Assembly: GCF_000002985.6 (NCBI RefSeq)
Contig: NC_003282.8
Coordinates: 16,182,001 to 16,246,000, forward strand
Origin: Caenorhabditis elegans
Taxonomy: Eukaryota > Nematoda > Chromadorea > Rhabditida > Rhabditidae
Direction of reading: 5' to 3'
DNA length: 64,000 nucleotides
Shown here: piece after piece, positions 54,732 to 64,000 of the stretch
Position numbering within the stretch: the first letter of the stretch is position 1
Layout: each line of letters begins with the position of its first letter
Notes under the pieces: model-generated
Database searches by the model: none
What the model was told of the DNA's origin: nothing
The model's input: the letters and a program-made list of their open reading frames with translations, nothing else
Translations under genes and position numbers: made by a program

Positions 54732-56655
54732 CTAATCAACATTTGAAAACGTTCCATGTAATGCTGGAACCACAATCTCCACAGTGTTCAGAGAGTCTTT
54801 CGCCACAACCTGAAATGTTTAAGTCCACTGTAATAGTTTTGAGAGTACTGTTCTCACAATTTTTCTAAAACATCTTTTACACCCAAATAACTTTTTCGCG
54901 GTTTCTCGATATTGTGTAGAGACCACCAAACTGATTATAACATGAACAATTGAATTGAGAATAGCTGCATTGATCAGAATTTCGTCGAGGGTTTGCAATG
55001 CGCTTCTATAATTAGCTTAACGTAATACTCATTCGATTTTATGCACAAAATTCAAACAGTTCGACAAACATACTTTAAGTGGGTATCAAAAAACAACTGA
55101 TGATACCACTATATGTATGGTCCGACAATTACCGGGTTTTGCGCCGTACCGACTATCAGTGAGGGTAGTGTTGTTTTACGCTTGCTACATAGCGCGAAAT
55201 CCAATAGAAAAAACGTGAAAATTGTATTTTTGTTTTAAGAGTTTTTTAAGCTCATAAACTAACTTTATAGCATTGTGATCATAATATAATGCTTTGAATA
55301 AATAACTAATCCCACTGGGTCCTTCTGCAAACACCGAAAATGCGGTCATTATAGTTACCATATAAATAGTTCGATCATTGTTGGAAGAGCTTTTCGATAG
55401 GTTTTTGCGTGATTCACGCGCTGTTCTGAGGCAAGTTACAAGAACAATGCATAGAAATGGGAGACAGACAGCTGGGATAATCTGGAATCGAAAATTATTG
55501 TTGAAAAATGTATATACGCAGGTTTTCATTTCAAACGCCACACAACCCACCTTTGAAATCCCATCCGAAAAAAAATACAGTTGAACTGCAAGCGGCCAAA
55601 AGTCATCAAACACCCTACCTTTTTTAATTATATAAGTGTGCGGTACAATATAATCGGGTATACCGGAACACTGACTAACATCTACAAAACCGTTATCTGT
55701 GACTGTGTGTTGGCCAAAGCTTAGAAATGTTATAATGGGACTTATAAGCAGCAATGTCAAGACTGTTTTAAATGCAAATGACGGCCTTGAAAGAAAGTCA
55801 AATTTTGCGTTCATCGAGTTCCGAATAATGAGCCATCGAAATAAGGCCATACAAAACGCAAGCCACGTTGACAGGCGGCGAAGGGCTTCTCTAAGTGCGC
55901 TCATAATAAGTTCAACTACAACATGCAAATATCCATGGTACTGGTACCTTAAAGTGAACATTGGAAAGTCGGATCACTACTTGCAAAACAGGGATGTGAG
56001 AAAAAACTCAAAATTCGCCGAGCTTGGTAAATTTGTCAAATTTGAATTTTTGAACAAAATCAATAGTTTCGGTTAAGTTTTTATTAACCCAATTTGTGGT
56101 GTGTGCGGCAAATTTCAAAAATTGCCGAGCTCGACAAACGGCAAATTTTCCAACGTTGTCGTTAATCACTCTTTGTTAAAAATTTTCAATTGCCGCGAAA
56201 TCACAGTATCTCAAAAAAAATTGTAGAGATATACATAGATTATGGTATAGTTGAAAATTCAAACGCTCAAAGTTTATAGATCAAATTCTCCAAACAAAAA
56301 AAACGTACTTGTGAAACTTGAAACATTCTTGTTCAGTGCATACTTGAAAGCATTCATACCAGTTATAATTAGAAACAATATTATCCAAAAAAACATAAAC
56401 AACATGGAACATAGTATACAAATCACTCAATGTAATGCCTATCATGATCACATAAACACTGTTAACTCTTAATGACTTGCGGGTGATTATGATAAGATGT
56501 ACTAGATTAATTAGAAGCCCGCTGCAAGAGAATACGCACTGATATTTGGATGAGAAGTTATTTATTTTAGTTAGAAAATCTGAAAATGACTTCAATTCTG
56601 CATTATCTGGATGCGAATCGTAGTCGTAATATATCGCGTTGTAGGTGAAGTCCAT
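54732..56655 (-). CDS. srw-type seven-transmembrane receptor, 5 exons, 395 aa
   Basis: Minus-strand exons: 56309-56655, 55551-55947, 55264-55481, 54858-55005, 54732-54809; phases agree and TAG is at 54732. A CCCCAACAG acceptor ends 8 nt before the ATG, fitting spliced-leader addition. Features of the srw class (related to FMRFamide/peptide receptors): N-terminal acidic region, TM1 CSGLLINLVHLIIITRKSLR, TM2 SVYVIMIGITLSDLYTMFHV, TM3 with RRLSTWLAFCMALFRWL, LSRPSFAFKTVLTLLL into TM4, TM5 IIPAVCLPFLCIVLVT, TM6 MVTIMTAFSVFAEGPSG, and TM7 ILNSIVHVIISLVVSTQYR followed by ETAKKLFGC. Intact. It is convergent with the plus-strand L-domain gene, stop codons 176 bp apart. A TTGCCG-type palindromic repeat lies in intron 1 (about 55990-56150). 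Confidence 0.9.
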
Positions 56656-57860
56656 GAAAATACGCCTGTTGGGGAAAATAAAACAAAACTCAGTTTGATA
56701 AATGATAGGTGTTGTCCCCAACAATTATAGAAAATTACATGATGGCATAATGGTATTAATAGATCAAGCTTATATTTTTCAGAACCTTTGAAAATAAAAA
56801 AAAATAATTGGAAGGTGTGTTGATGTTGGTGATGTGGTTGTTGGTGATGAAGATGTGTTTATCAGGCAAAGGGCCGAGTGCCTGTTGACAAACATTCTAC
56901 TTTCAGAATAATAAAAAGGTATTTAAAGTGGATTAGAATCGTTTGGGGGTGTTAATTTAAATAATAGAATACGGATCGCGACCAAACATAACTGTTCAAC
57001 GATTTGGAAAAAAAACAACGTTTCAGAGAAGTTTTTACTGTGAGCAATTAGAAGTTTAATTAGTTTCTCCTCCTTAAAATAACATATTGAAACAGTCGAT
57101 TAAAAACAATTTCGAGTTAATTGTCACTTTGCAATAACCTCCCACATTTAGAACTACGCCATGGCGGGTGTGCAATTTAATAATTGTCTGTTTTACACTG
57201 TTTTTTTGAACAACTGAAAAATTTCGCCCACTATTAAAAAACTTTTTGTGAAATTGTCAAATAACAAAAATTCATGTTATCATGTTTCAAACAATTAAGA
57301 AAAATGTACCAACCAATCTGTGCAAGTTTTATAGTTTTAATTTGATAAGCTAACTTTAGACACATTCAACACCTCCCATGTTGTCAATTTTCTGATTTCT
57401 CGTGTTTCATACTACTTTTTTAAAAAATACAAGAAAACTGTTATTCGTTGAAGCTCTGACTGTCAACGCAACTATACTTACACAAATTTCGAAATAACTA
57501 ATCATTCATAATTCAATGTTCAAACAATTAAGAATATTGTTCTCATGAATTTTTTTTTGTATTCTTTCCAATTCCGATCTCAAAACCGCTGAAGCGAAAT
57601 TAAAGGGTGAGTGTCTCACTATTGTTATAAATTTGGTAATACTCTCAAACATATTAATGAAGAATGTGCTTAAATTATTCAAATATTTGTTCAATAGTAC
57701 ATTATTGCAATATGTTAACCTAAAATTCTAGAATCTAGACCACATTGTGCTGCCTCAGTACGTAAAAATCAAAAAGTTTGTGGCACAGAAAATTCAAAAG
57801 ATGCCAATATCAATTCCTCTTGCAAATATGTTCAAATTTAACAAAAAGGAACAACTTTTA
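56656..57860. other. Intergenic upstream of the srw-type gene and of the LINE
   Basis: No supported gene. A GTTGATGTTGGTGATGTGG-type microsatellite-like stretch at about 56815-56860 and one piRNA core at 57088(-). Confidence 0.5.
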
Positions 57861-57964
57861 TATAATTGAGAAATACAACTCGTCCTCCCGTTCTCACTCG
57901 TCCTCCCGTTCTCCCCAGCGGTCGGCCGCATATTGTTCTTGCTCTCGTATCGATTTTTGCCGAA

Positions 57965-58777
57965 ATGCCCCCACCCGATGACGACATGATAGTTGATTCT
58001 TCACCAACTGCTACAATTCCGCCTACTTGTGACAATATTCTGCGAAATCAAAACTTGCCATCAACACCAGCTTCCGGACAGCCAAGTATCAAGGAATTGA
58101 TCGAACGAATCACCATTTTGGAGAAAACTGTCAAGGAACAATCGAAGAAAATTGCCGAGTTGGAAGCTACTAAAGGTTTCCCATTAATCACCAATGATGC
58201 TAGCAAAAGTAAGAGTAAACTTTACTCCGCTGTAGTCCAAAACGACCCTCAATCTGTGAAAATCATCGAAAAGGCTCACTTCGCTGCTGATCTCCGAAAG
58301 CTCGGGGAAAACTCGATTTACGCGATTATTGAGAATGTACCGGATTGCAAGAAAGAAGAACAAACGACAATTGATGCCTCACTCATGGAAAACTTAGCCA
58401 AGCTGGATACTCTTCCGAAACCTGAACAATTCTTCCGAATCAAATGCAAAAAACCGGATGTTCCTTCTCGCCCTCTCAAGGTTAAGTTTGCTACTGAATA
58501 TCAACGGGATACTTTCATTCGACAATTTTCCAAGGCACTTCACAATCTTCCTGAACGCCCAGTATCGTCTCGAACTATCAGATGGCGGAGAGACATGTCG
58601 CCCGAAGAACTTATACTGCTCAAACAGAGGCGAGCTACAGCCTATGAGGAAAACCGTAAGGCTGGAGTAATCAAATATTACGTCCGTGATCTTGATATTT
58701 GTGAACTCTCCACACCTCGTCCGCTGACAGCACAGATAACACCAACATCGGCGCCAGGTCTCTCGAGCTCCACATAG
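57965..58777 (+). CDS. LINE ORF1 protein
   Basis: 270 residues from the ATG at 57965 (an upstream in-frame extension to 57866 is open but has no ATG). A coiled coil lies at about residues 45-75 (IKELIERITILEKTVKEQSK), followed by a globular part with FAADLRKLGENSIYAIIE and a basic stretch (RTIRWRRDM, LKQRRATAYEENRKAG). The layout matches ORF1 RNA-binding proteins of LINEs: trimerising coil plus RRM-like domain. No zinc knuckle seen. Confidence 0.75.
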   Translation: MPPPDDDMIVDSSPTATIPPTCDNILRNQNLPSTPASGQPSIKELIERITILEKTVKEQSKKIAELEATKGFPLITNDASKSKSKLYSAVVQNDPQSVKIIEKAHFAADLRKLGENSIYAIIENVPDCKKEEQTTIDASLMENLAKLDTLPKPEQFFRIKCKKPDVPSRPLKVKFATEYQRDTFIRQFSKALHNLPERPVSSRTIRWRRDMSPEELILLKQRRATAYEENRKAGVIKYYVRDLDICELSTPRPLTAQITPTSAPGLSSST

Positions 58778-58846
58778 GAATTCTGCCACCGGACATATTC
58801 AACGAAACTTGCAAACAGTTCTTCATCATCGTCACCCACTACATCT

Positions 58847-61800
58847 ATGATAGAGATTTCTATTACTCGTCAATGTCCTTTGGTGGCCAAAATTACACCT
58901 GTTCACTCAACTGCCAAATCATCAAATGCCAAGTCAACTGTATCCACTGCCGCCATGCTATACACTAAAAAGTCAACAACCCTATCAAATTCGACTCAAA
59001 AAGCTGCTACGAAGCGACAAGCAACCGCTCCAACACCTGCTAATCATCAATCGACATCCTCTGTGGACTCTCTTAGTAAGCTCAATTGTGCTTCTGCCAA
59101 CATCAGATCAATTGCTTCGGCGGAGCGTTTGAAATACATCCAGGATTATATACGGGAAGAAAATATCGATATTCTTTTCTTGACCGAAACATTTCTGTCA
59201 CCGGATACGCCATCTTCGCTATGCTCTACTATGGACCTGATGTGCATTCGTTCCGACCGCCTACAATCTCACCCGAAATCCAGAGGAGGAGGAGTTGCCA
59301 TTTTCCACAAACCCTCACTTATTATGTCGCAAATTGATTCGCTCCAGAACCGATACTACGACAGACACTTCTGCGACATCTTAGCTGTTGATCACAAACC
59401 ATCGAAGGCCAGGTTCATACTTGTGTATCGTCCCCCAGATACATCTATCCAACAAACTGCTGCCCTCTACAGCAACCTGTCCGAGCTCATCAGCAGTCCT
59501 GCTAACTACCACTTCATACTGGGAGACTTCAATCTGCCAAATCTCATATGGGACAAACTGGATCAACTACCAATAAACATTCACCAGGACCTGTCTGATC
59601 TTATGAGCTCTCACAATCTTGCGCAAATTATAAAGAAGCCCACTCGTACCGCCATGTCTGGAAAGCAAAACTTCCTTGACCTCCTGTTCACGGATTCTCC
59701 TTCACTGATCTCAAATGTCAGTATCGACTCACCAATAATGCTCTCTGATCACTCCACAATAAGATTCAACTTGGTCCTGAATTATGCGAGAACTGCACGT
59801 CGATTAAACAGGCGAACTACTATTCTTCAGTTCCGGAAGTGTAACTTTGAAGCTCTGAACAACCATCTTCTGATCTTCAACTGGGCTCGACAATTTTCCT
59901 ACTTCTCCCGATGCGAAACGAAACTGATCCATTTCCTAAAAATATTCTACGAGCTGATACGTGAATTCACACCTGCTGCCAAACTGACTAATACAATATC
60001 TCCCAACTTCAAGAAGAACTTGCGAAAGAGAGTCAAACAGCGACGGCTCAGGAGTCCACCTTCCGATCAAAAGAAGTATATCAAAGCTCGTCTACGCTCT
60101 ATCAAGAAGATGCTTGCAAAAGAGGAAAATCGAATTGTTGAGTCTAAAAATCCCAGACAACTGTTATCAATGGTGAAGAAACGAACGTCTACTCCGTCTC
60201 ATGTGACTTGTCTCGTGGTCAAAGGACAATTATCTACAAACTCAGTGGCTATCGCGGATGAATTTCTCAACTCTTTTGCCAAATCCTTCACACCACCCTC
60301 TGATCCGTTCCCAGCCCTGCCTGCCCAAAAGCCCATCGCAATTGATCCGGACTTTACGCCAATAAATATATGCAGGATCATCCAGAAGTTACGACCCAAA
60401 ATCGGATTCTCGCAGGATAATATCAATTTCTTCGTCATCAAGAAGTGTGTGCACTCGCTCTCTGTACCTCTATCACTCATTTTCTCTGAGTCGTATGCCT
60501 CTGGCCAATTTCCGGAAATTTGGAAATCTTCTATCATTGTGCCTGTGCATAAAAAAGGTTGCCGCACGGATGCTAACAATTATCGACCGATCTCTTTGAC
60601 ACACCCACTATCGAGAGTGTTCGAGAAGTTCATAGTTGAGAAGTTAAGAAAGGAATGCAGCTCCAAAATATCTAAATCGCAATTTGGCTTCATGAATTCT
60701 CGCTCATGCACCCTTGCCCTGCTCAATGCCTGCTCAAAAATCCTCGACTCCTTGACGATCCGATCAAAGTACGTTGATGCGATATAATTGGACTTCAAAA
60801 AAGCCTTCGATAGCGTGCCACACAACCTACTGCTCTGCAAGTTGGAACTATTCGGCCTGGATGTCAAAATGTGCAATTGGTTTCGCTCTTTCCTCAGCAA
60901 TCGGACCTCATCCATAAAAGTATGCGACCACGTTTCAAAGAACAAACTTGAGGTGCTGTCTGGAGTGCCTCAAGGCTCCGTCTGTGGACCGTTCCTGTTT
61001 TTGATATATATCAATGACTTGCTCGGTATGCTCCCTCCTGATGTTCAAATATCAGCATTTGCTGACGACATAAAGATATATGGTGACAACAGCAATTCAA
61101 TCCAAAAGTCTATCGATATTGTCACGGATTGGTGCAGAAAATGGAGTCTCAACTTGGCAGAAAACAAGTCTGTAGTCGTTCATTATGGAAAAAATAATCC
61201 GAAGTTTGTCTACACTGCGAATGGTATCATCATCGCTAAGAAGAAATCAGTGAAGGATCTCGGCATATTCGTTGACGACAAACTAAATTTCCACGGCCAC
61301 ATCACTTATGTCACAAATGCAGCTCTACTCAAATGCCGGCAACTCCTCAAGGCTTTTCGCTCAACTAATGCCAGCCTATACTTCAAGCTGTACAATATTT
61401 ATGTTCAACCAATACTCGATTATGGATGCGAAATCTATAGTCCCACCTCGGGGGCTCTAATCAAACAACTGGAAAAGCCTCTCCGTTTCTTCACCAGGCG
61501 CGTCTTCCAACGCTGCAACATAAAGTATTCTTCATACGAGGATCGTTTGGCCCAAGCCAATTTGAAGTCAGTGCAACATAGGCGGGTCTTGCAGATCCTT
61601 CGCACTTACCACAACATCATAACTGGAAACTTCCACTACCCAAATGTGTCATCGTCGGTGAAGAAAGCTGTAACTCCAAGATACCCCTACATGCTTAGAT
61701 CTGTTGGCGAAACAAACAAAGGATTCCTCAGAGTCAACCTCGCCACCTGGAACCGTCTAGCAAAGCAATTCCCGGAAAAATTAAATCGCTCTATGTTTGC

Positions 61801-61849
61801 TTCCCGGTTAAATTCTTTCCCCCTTAATATTCTCATTCCCCCAACTTGA
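58847..61849 (+). pseudogene. LINE ORF2: AP endonuclease plus reverse transcriptase, one stop
   Basis: One frame of about 1,000 codons interrupted by a single TAA at 60785-60787. The N-terminal endonuclease (from about residue 78) has ANIRSI, FLTETFL, VYRPPDT, LGDFN and SDHS. The reverse transcriptase has YRPISLT, SQFGFMNSRSC, then [13 protein letters not shown] (catalytic Asp, motif A), [20 protein letters not shown] and FADDIKIY (catalytic YADD-type box as FADD). The stop falls two residues before LDFKKAF, so this copy cannot make a whole protein. Otherwise the frame is clean, so the copy is young. Confidence 0.92.
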
Positions 61850-62106
61850 TCTCTCAAACTAGTAACGGTTTATGGGATCATTTTATCATCCACCAATTCT
61901 TCCCTGTGATTATTTGTATACGATCTCCCCTTATATGTTTTGCCTTGAAGACGTGAATGAATTATATATATATATAACTTCGCGGTGTAAGTTAAAAAGG
62001 TTAAAATCGAATTTTTCGCAGAATTCATCAAACTTTTCTGTTTCAGTGTCTGAAGAAATATGAAATATTGTTGATGAGAAACTAATCTGATCAATGAAAT
62101 ATTATC

Positions 62107-63420
62107 TCACGAAAAATAGATTGTTACACGGAAAATAGATTGTTACACGGAAAATAGATTGTTACACGGAAAATAGATTGTTACACGGAAAATAGATTGT
62201 TACACGGAAAATAGATTGTTACACGAAAAATAGATTGTTACACGGAAAAATAGATTGTTACACGAAAAATAGATTGTTACACGAAAAATAGATTGTTACA
62301 CGGATAAATAGATTGTTACACGAAAAAATAGATTGTTACACGGAAAATAGATTGTTACACGGAAAAATAGATTGTTACACGAAAAATAGATTGCTACACG
62401 GAAAATAGATTGTTACACGAAAAATAGATTGTTACACGGAAAATAGATTGTTACACAGAAAATAGATTGTTACACGAAAAATAGATTGTTACACGGAAAA
62501 ATAGATTGTTACACGAAAAATAGATTGCTACACGGAAAATAGATTGTTACACGAAAAATAGATTGTTACACGGAAAAATAGATTGTTACACGAAAAATAG
62601 ATTGTTACACGGAAAATAGATTGTTACACAGAAAATAGATTGTTACACGAAAAATAGATTGTTACACGGAAAAATAGATTGTTACACGAAAAATAGATTG
62701 TTACACGAAAAATAAATTGCTACACGGAAAATAGATTGTTACACGAAAAATAGATTGTTACACGGAAAATAGATTGTTACACGGAAAATAGATTGTTACA
62801 CGGATAAATAGATTGTTACACGAAAAAATAGATTTCAACACGGAATATAGTTTGTTACACGAAAAATAGATTGCTACACGGAAAATAGATTATTACACGA
62901 GAAATAGATTGTTACACGGATAAATATATTGTTACACGAAAAAATAGATTGTTACACGGAAAATAGATTGTTACACGAAAAATAGATTGTTACACGGAAA
63001 AATAGATTGTTACACGAAAAATAGATTGCTACACGGAAAATAGATTGTTACACGAAAAATAGATTGTTACACGAAAAATAGATTGTTACACGGATAAATA
63101 GATTGTTACACGAAGAAATAGATTGTTACACGGAAAATAGATTGTTACACGGAAAATAGATTGTTACACGGATAAATAGATTGTTACACGAAAAAATAGA
63201 TTGTTACACGGAAAATAGATTGTTACACGAAAAATAGATTGCTACACGGAAAATAGATTGTTACACGAAAAATAGATTGTTACACGGATAAATAGATTGT
63301 TACACGAAAAAATAGATTGTTACACGGAAAATAGATTGTTACACGAAAAATAGATTGTTACACGGAAAAATAGATTGTTACACGAAAAATAGATTGTTAC
63401 ACGGAAAAATATATTGTTAC
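62107..63420. repeat. Minisatellite, 19-20-bp GGAAAATAGATTGTTACAC unit
   Basis: About 67 tandem units with variants (CGAAAAATAGATTGTTACA, CGGATAAATAG, TTGCTACAC). Higher-order repeats are visible: a block of several units with the rarer GATTGCTACAC recurs through 62390-63245. No open frames of note. Not a CRISPR: units are contiguous without unique spacers. Confidence 0.97.
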
Positions 63421-64000
63421 ATTTGTTTCCAGAACTCTGTTATTTGTGAAGCTTGTGTAATAGTGTTTTTTTCTGTAATCAATCAACAATTTTAAATATG
63501 CTGCACGATACCTGAGACTAACAAGAAAAAAAAAGTTTATTAAAAGTGCATAGTTTGAAACAGGAAACAATTTTTTAGTCAAAAATTGTGTCGGTTCCAC
63601 ACAGCAGAATATAATTAGTTGGATATTTGCTGATATAGTTTGATATTTTTCAGGGGTTTCTTCCCAAAACTCTGCAATTTATGAACATATAAACAGTGTG
63701 TTTTTTTTTGAAAGCAACATATTTTAATATGTATCATGGTATACAAAAATGCATAAAACTAGGAAAACGTGGAAATGAAATAAATAAATATTAGCAAGCA
63801 AGGGTTACTATTCCTGGAAAAATATTGTGACACAAATTTGTAATGTTGGGACTATTTTATCAAAAAAAAAGGACTGAGCAGTAATTAAAAAAAAATAATT
63901 CAAAATGAAAACATTGTAAAACACGACTTAAAAAATTGTTTAATTATACTTAAAAAAGGGAAGGAAAAAAAATTTCATGAGAAAAAATATCTTCTCTGAA
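63421..64000. other. Right edge, no gene seen
   Basis: AT-rich, with one piRNA core at 63556(-). Confidence 0.5.

Larger units (their letters stand above)
57860..61980 (+). mobile_element. Non-LTR retrotransposon (CR1/Sam-like LINE), nearly full length
   Basis: Two open frames in the usual order. ORF1 runs 57965-58777, ORF2 from 58847 to 61849. The element is clearly G+C-richer and codon-biased compared with its surroundings. The 3' end has a short TATATA tract at about 61961-61977 rather than a poly(A) tail, typical of CR1-group LINEs. The 5' end is uncertain (57720-57870), and I did not find target duplications. It lies in the gap with few piRNA motifs. Confidence 0.88.
57088..63563. promoter_or_regulatory. 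Sparse piRNA-type motifs at the right edge (3 exact cores)
   Basis: Exact cores begin at 57088(-), 62038(+) and 63556(-). They are the only matches to the right of 47937. Confidence 0.55.

Noticed and set aside
57866-57964. Upstream extension of LINE ORF1 with a TRPPVL repeat
   Set aside because: No ATG; the first ATG at 57965 gives the expected ORF1 layout.
62107-63420. CRISPR-like regular repeat array
   Set aside because: Units are contiguous and there are no unique spacers; the surrounding genome is a nematode.

Overview
The window looks like Caenorhabditis DNA, most likely C. elegans. It is about two-thirds A+T with frequent A/T runs. Introns are short, with GTAAGT-type donors and TTTTCAG acceptors. 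The gene families are nematode expansions: two 7TM chemoreceptors, two insulin/EGF-receptor L-domain proteins, a purple acid phosphatase and a gamma-glutamyltransferase. The main feature is the 8-mer CTGTTTCA (TGAAACAG on the other strand), found exactly 65 times by eye (33 plus, 32 minus). About 2-3 would be expected at this base composition. CTGTTTCA is the core of the upstream (Ruby) motif that drives type-1 piRNA (21U-RNA) transcription in C. elegans, and such dense arrays are typical of the piRNA clusters on chromosome IV. I therefore read the window as part of a piRNA cluster, probably on the right half of chromosome IV. The chromosome call is inference. The piRNA system is known; what is specific here is how its units sit among, duplicate with and overlap other features.

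Layout. 1-15 kb: mostly gene-free piRNA-motif DNA with a perfect 179-bp palindrome, a lysine-rich coding exon (2.2-2.6 kb, minus), doubtful exons at 3.1-3.7 kb, a pseudogene (8.7-9.2 kb) and a dispersed inverted repeat (10.0-11.6 kb). 15.1-19.3 kb: a 12-exon gamma-glutamyltransferase gene. 20.4-23.3 kb: a 5-exon purple acid phosphatase gene, followed by a partial duplicate of its exons 2-3 (24.2-24.9 kb). 25-37 kb: nearly gene-free, rich in piRNA motifs and local duplications, with one small gene (28.7-29.0 kb, minus). 37.7-39.7 kb: an 8-exon chemoreceptor (minus) with duplicated fragments to 41.2 kb. 41.5-42.7 kb: a composite repeat of stacked minisatellites. 44.0-45.1 kb: a small NTF2/SnoaL-like gene. 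48.5-54.6 kb: two paralogous L-domain genes, head to head with 94 bp between start codons; the plus-strand gene has a 1.7-kb first intron holding two transposon insertions. 54.7-56.7 kb: an srw-type chemoreceptor (minus), convergent with the plus L-domain gene. 57.9-62.0 kb: a nearly intact CR1/Sam-like LINE with one in-frame stop. 62.1-63.4 kb: a 19-20-bp minisatellite.

How it works together: protein genes are scattered islands in a field of tiny Pol II piRNA units on both strands. Motifs lie in intergenic DNA, in introns and occasionally in exons or splice acceptors. They have multiplied with local duplications: several duplicated blocks carry paired motifs, and in one pair a copy has lost the core. 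They are nearly absent from about 47.9 to 62.0 kb, the stretch with the L-domain genes, the second receptor and the LINE. Exon coordinates were read by hand from splice signals and reading-frame continuity; all seven main gene models have consistent phases throughout.
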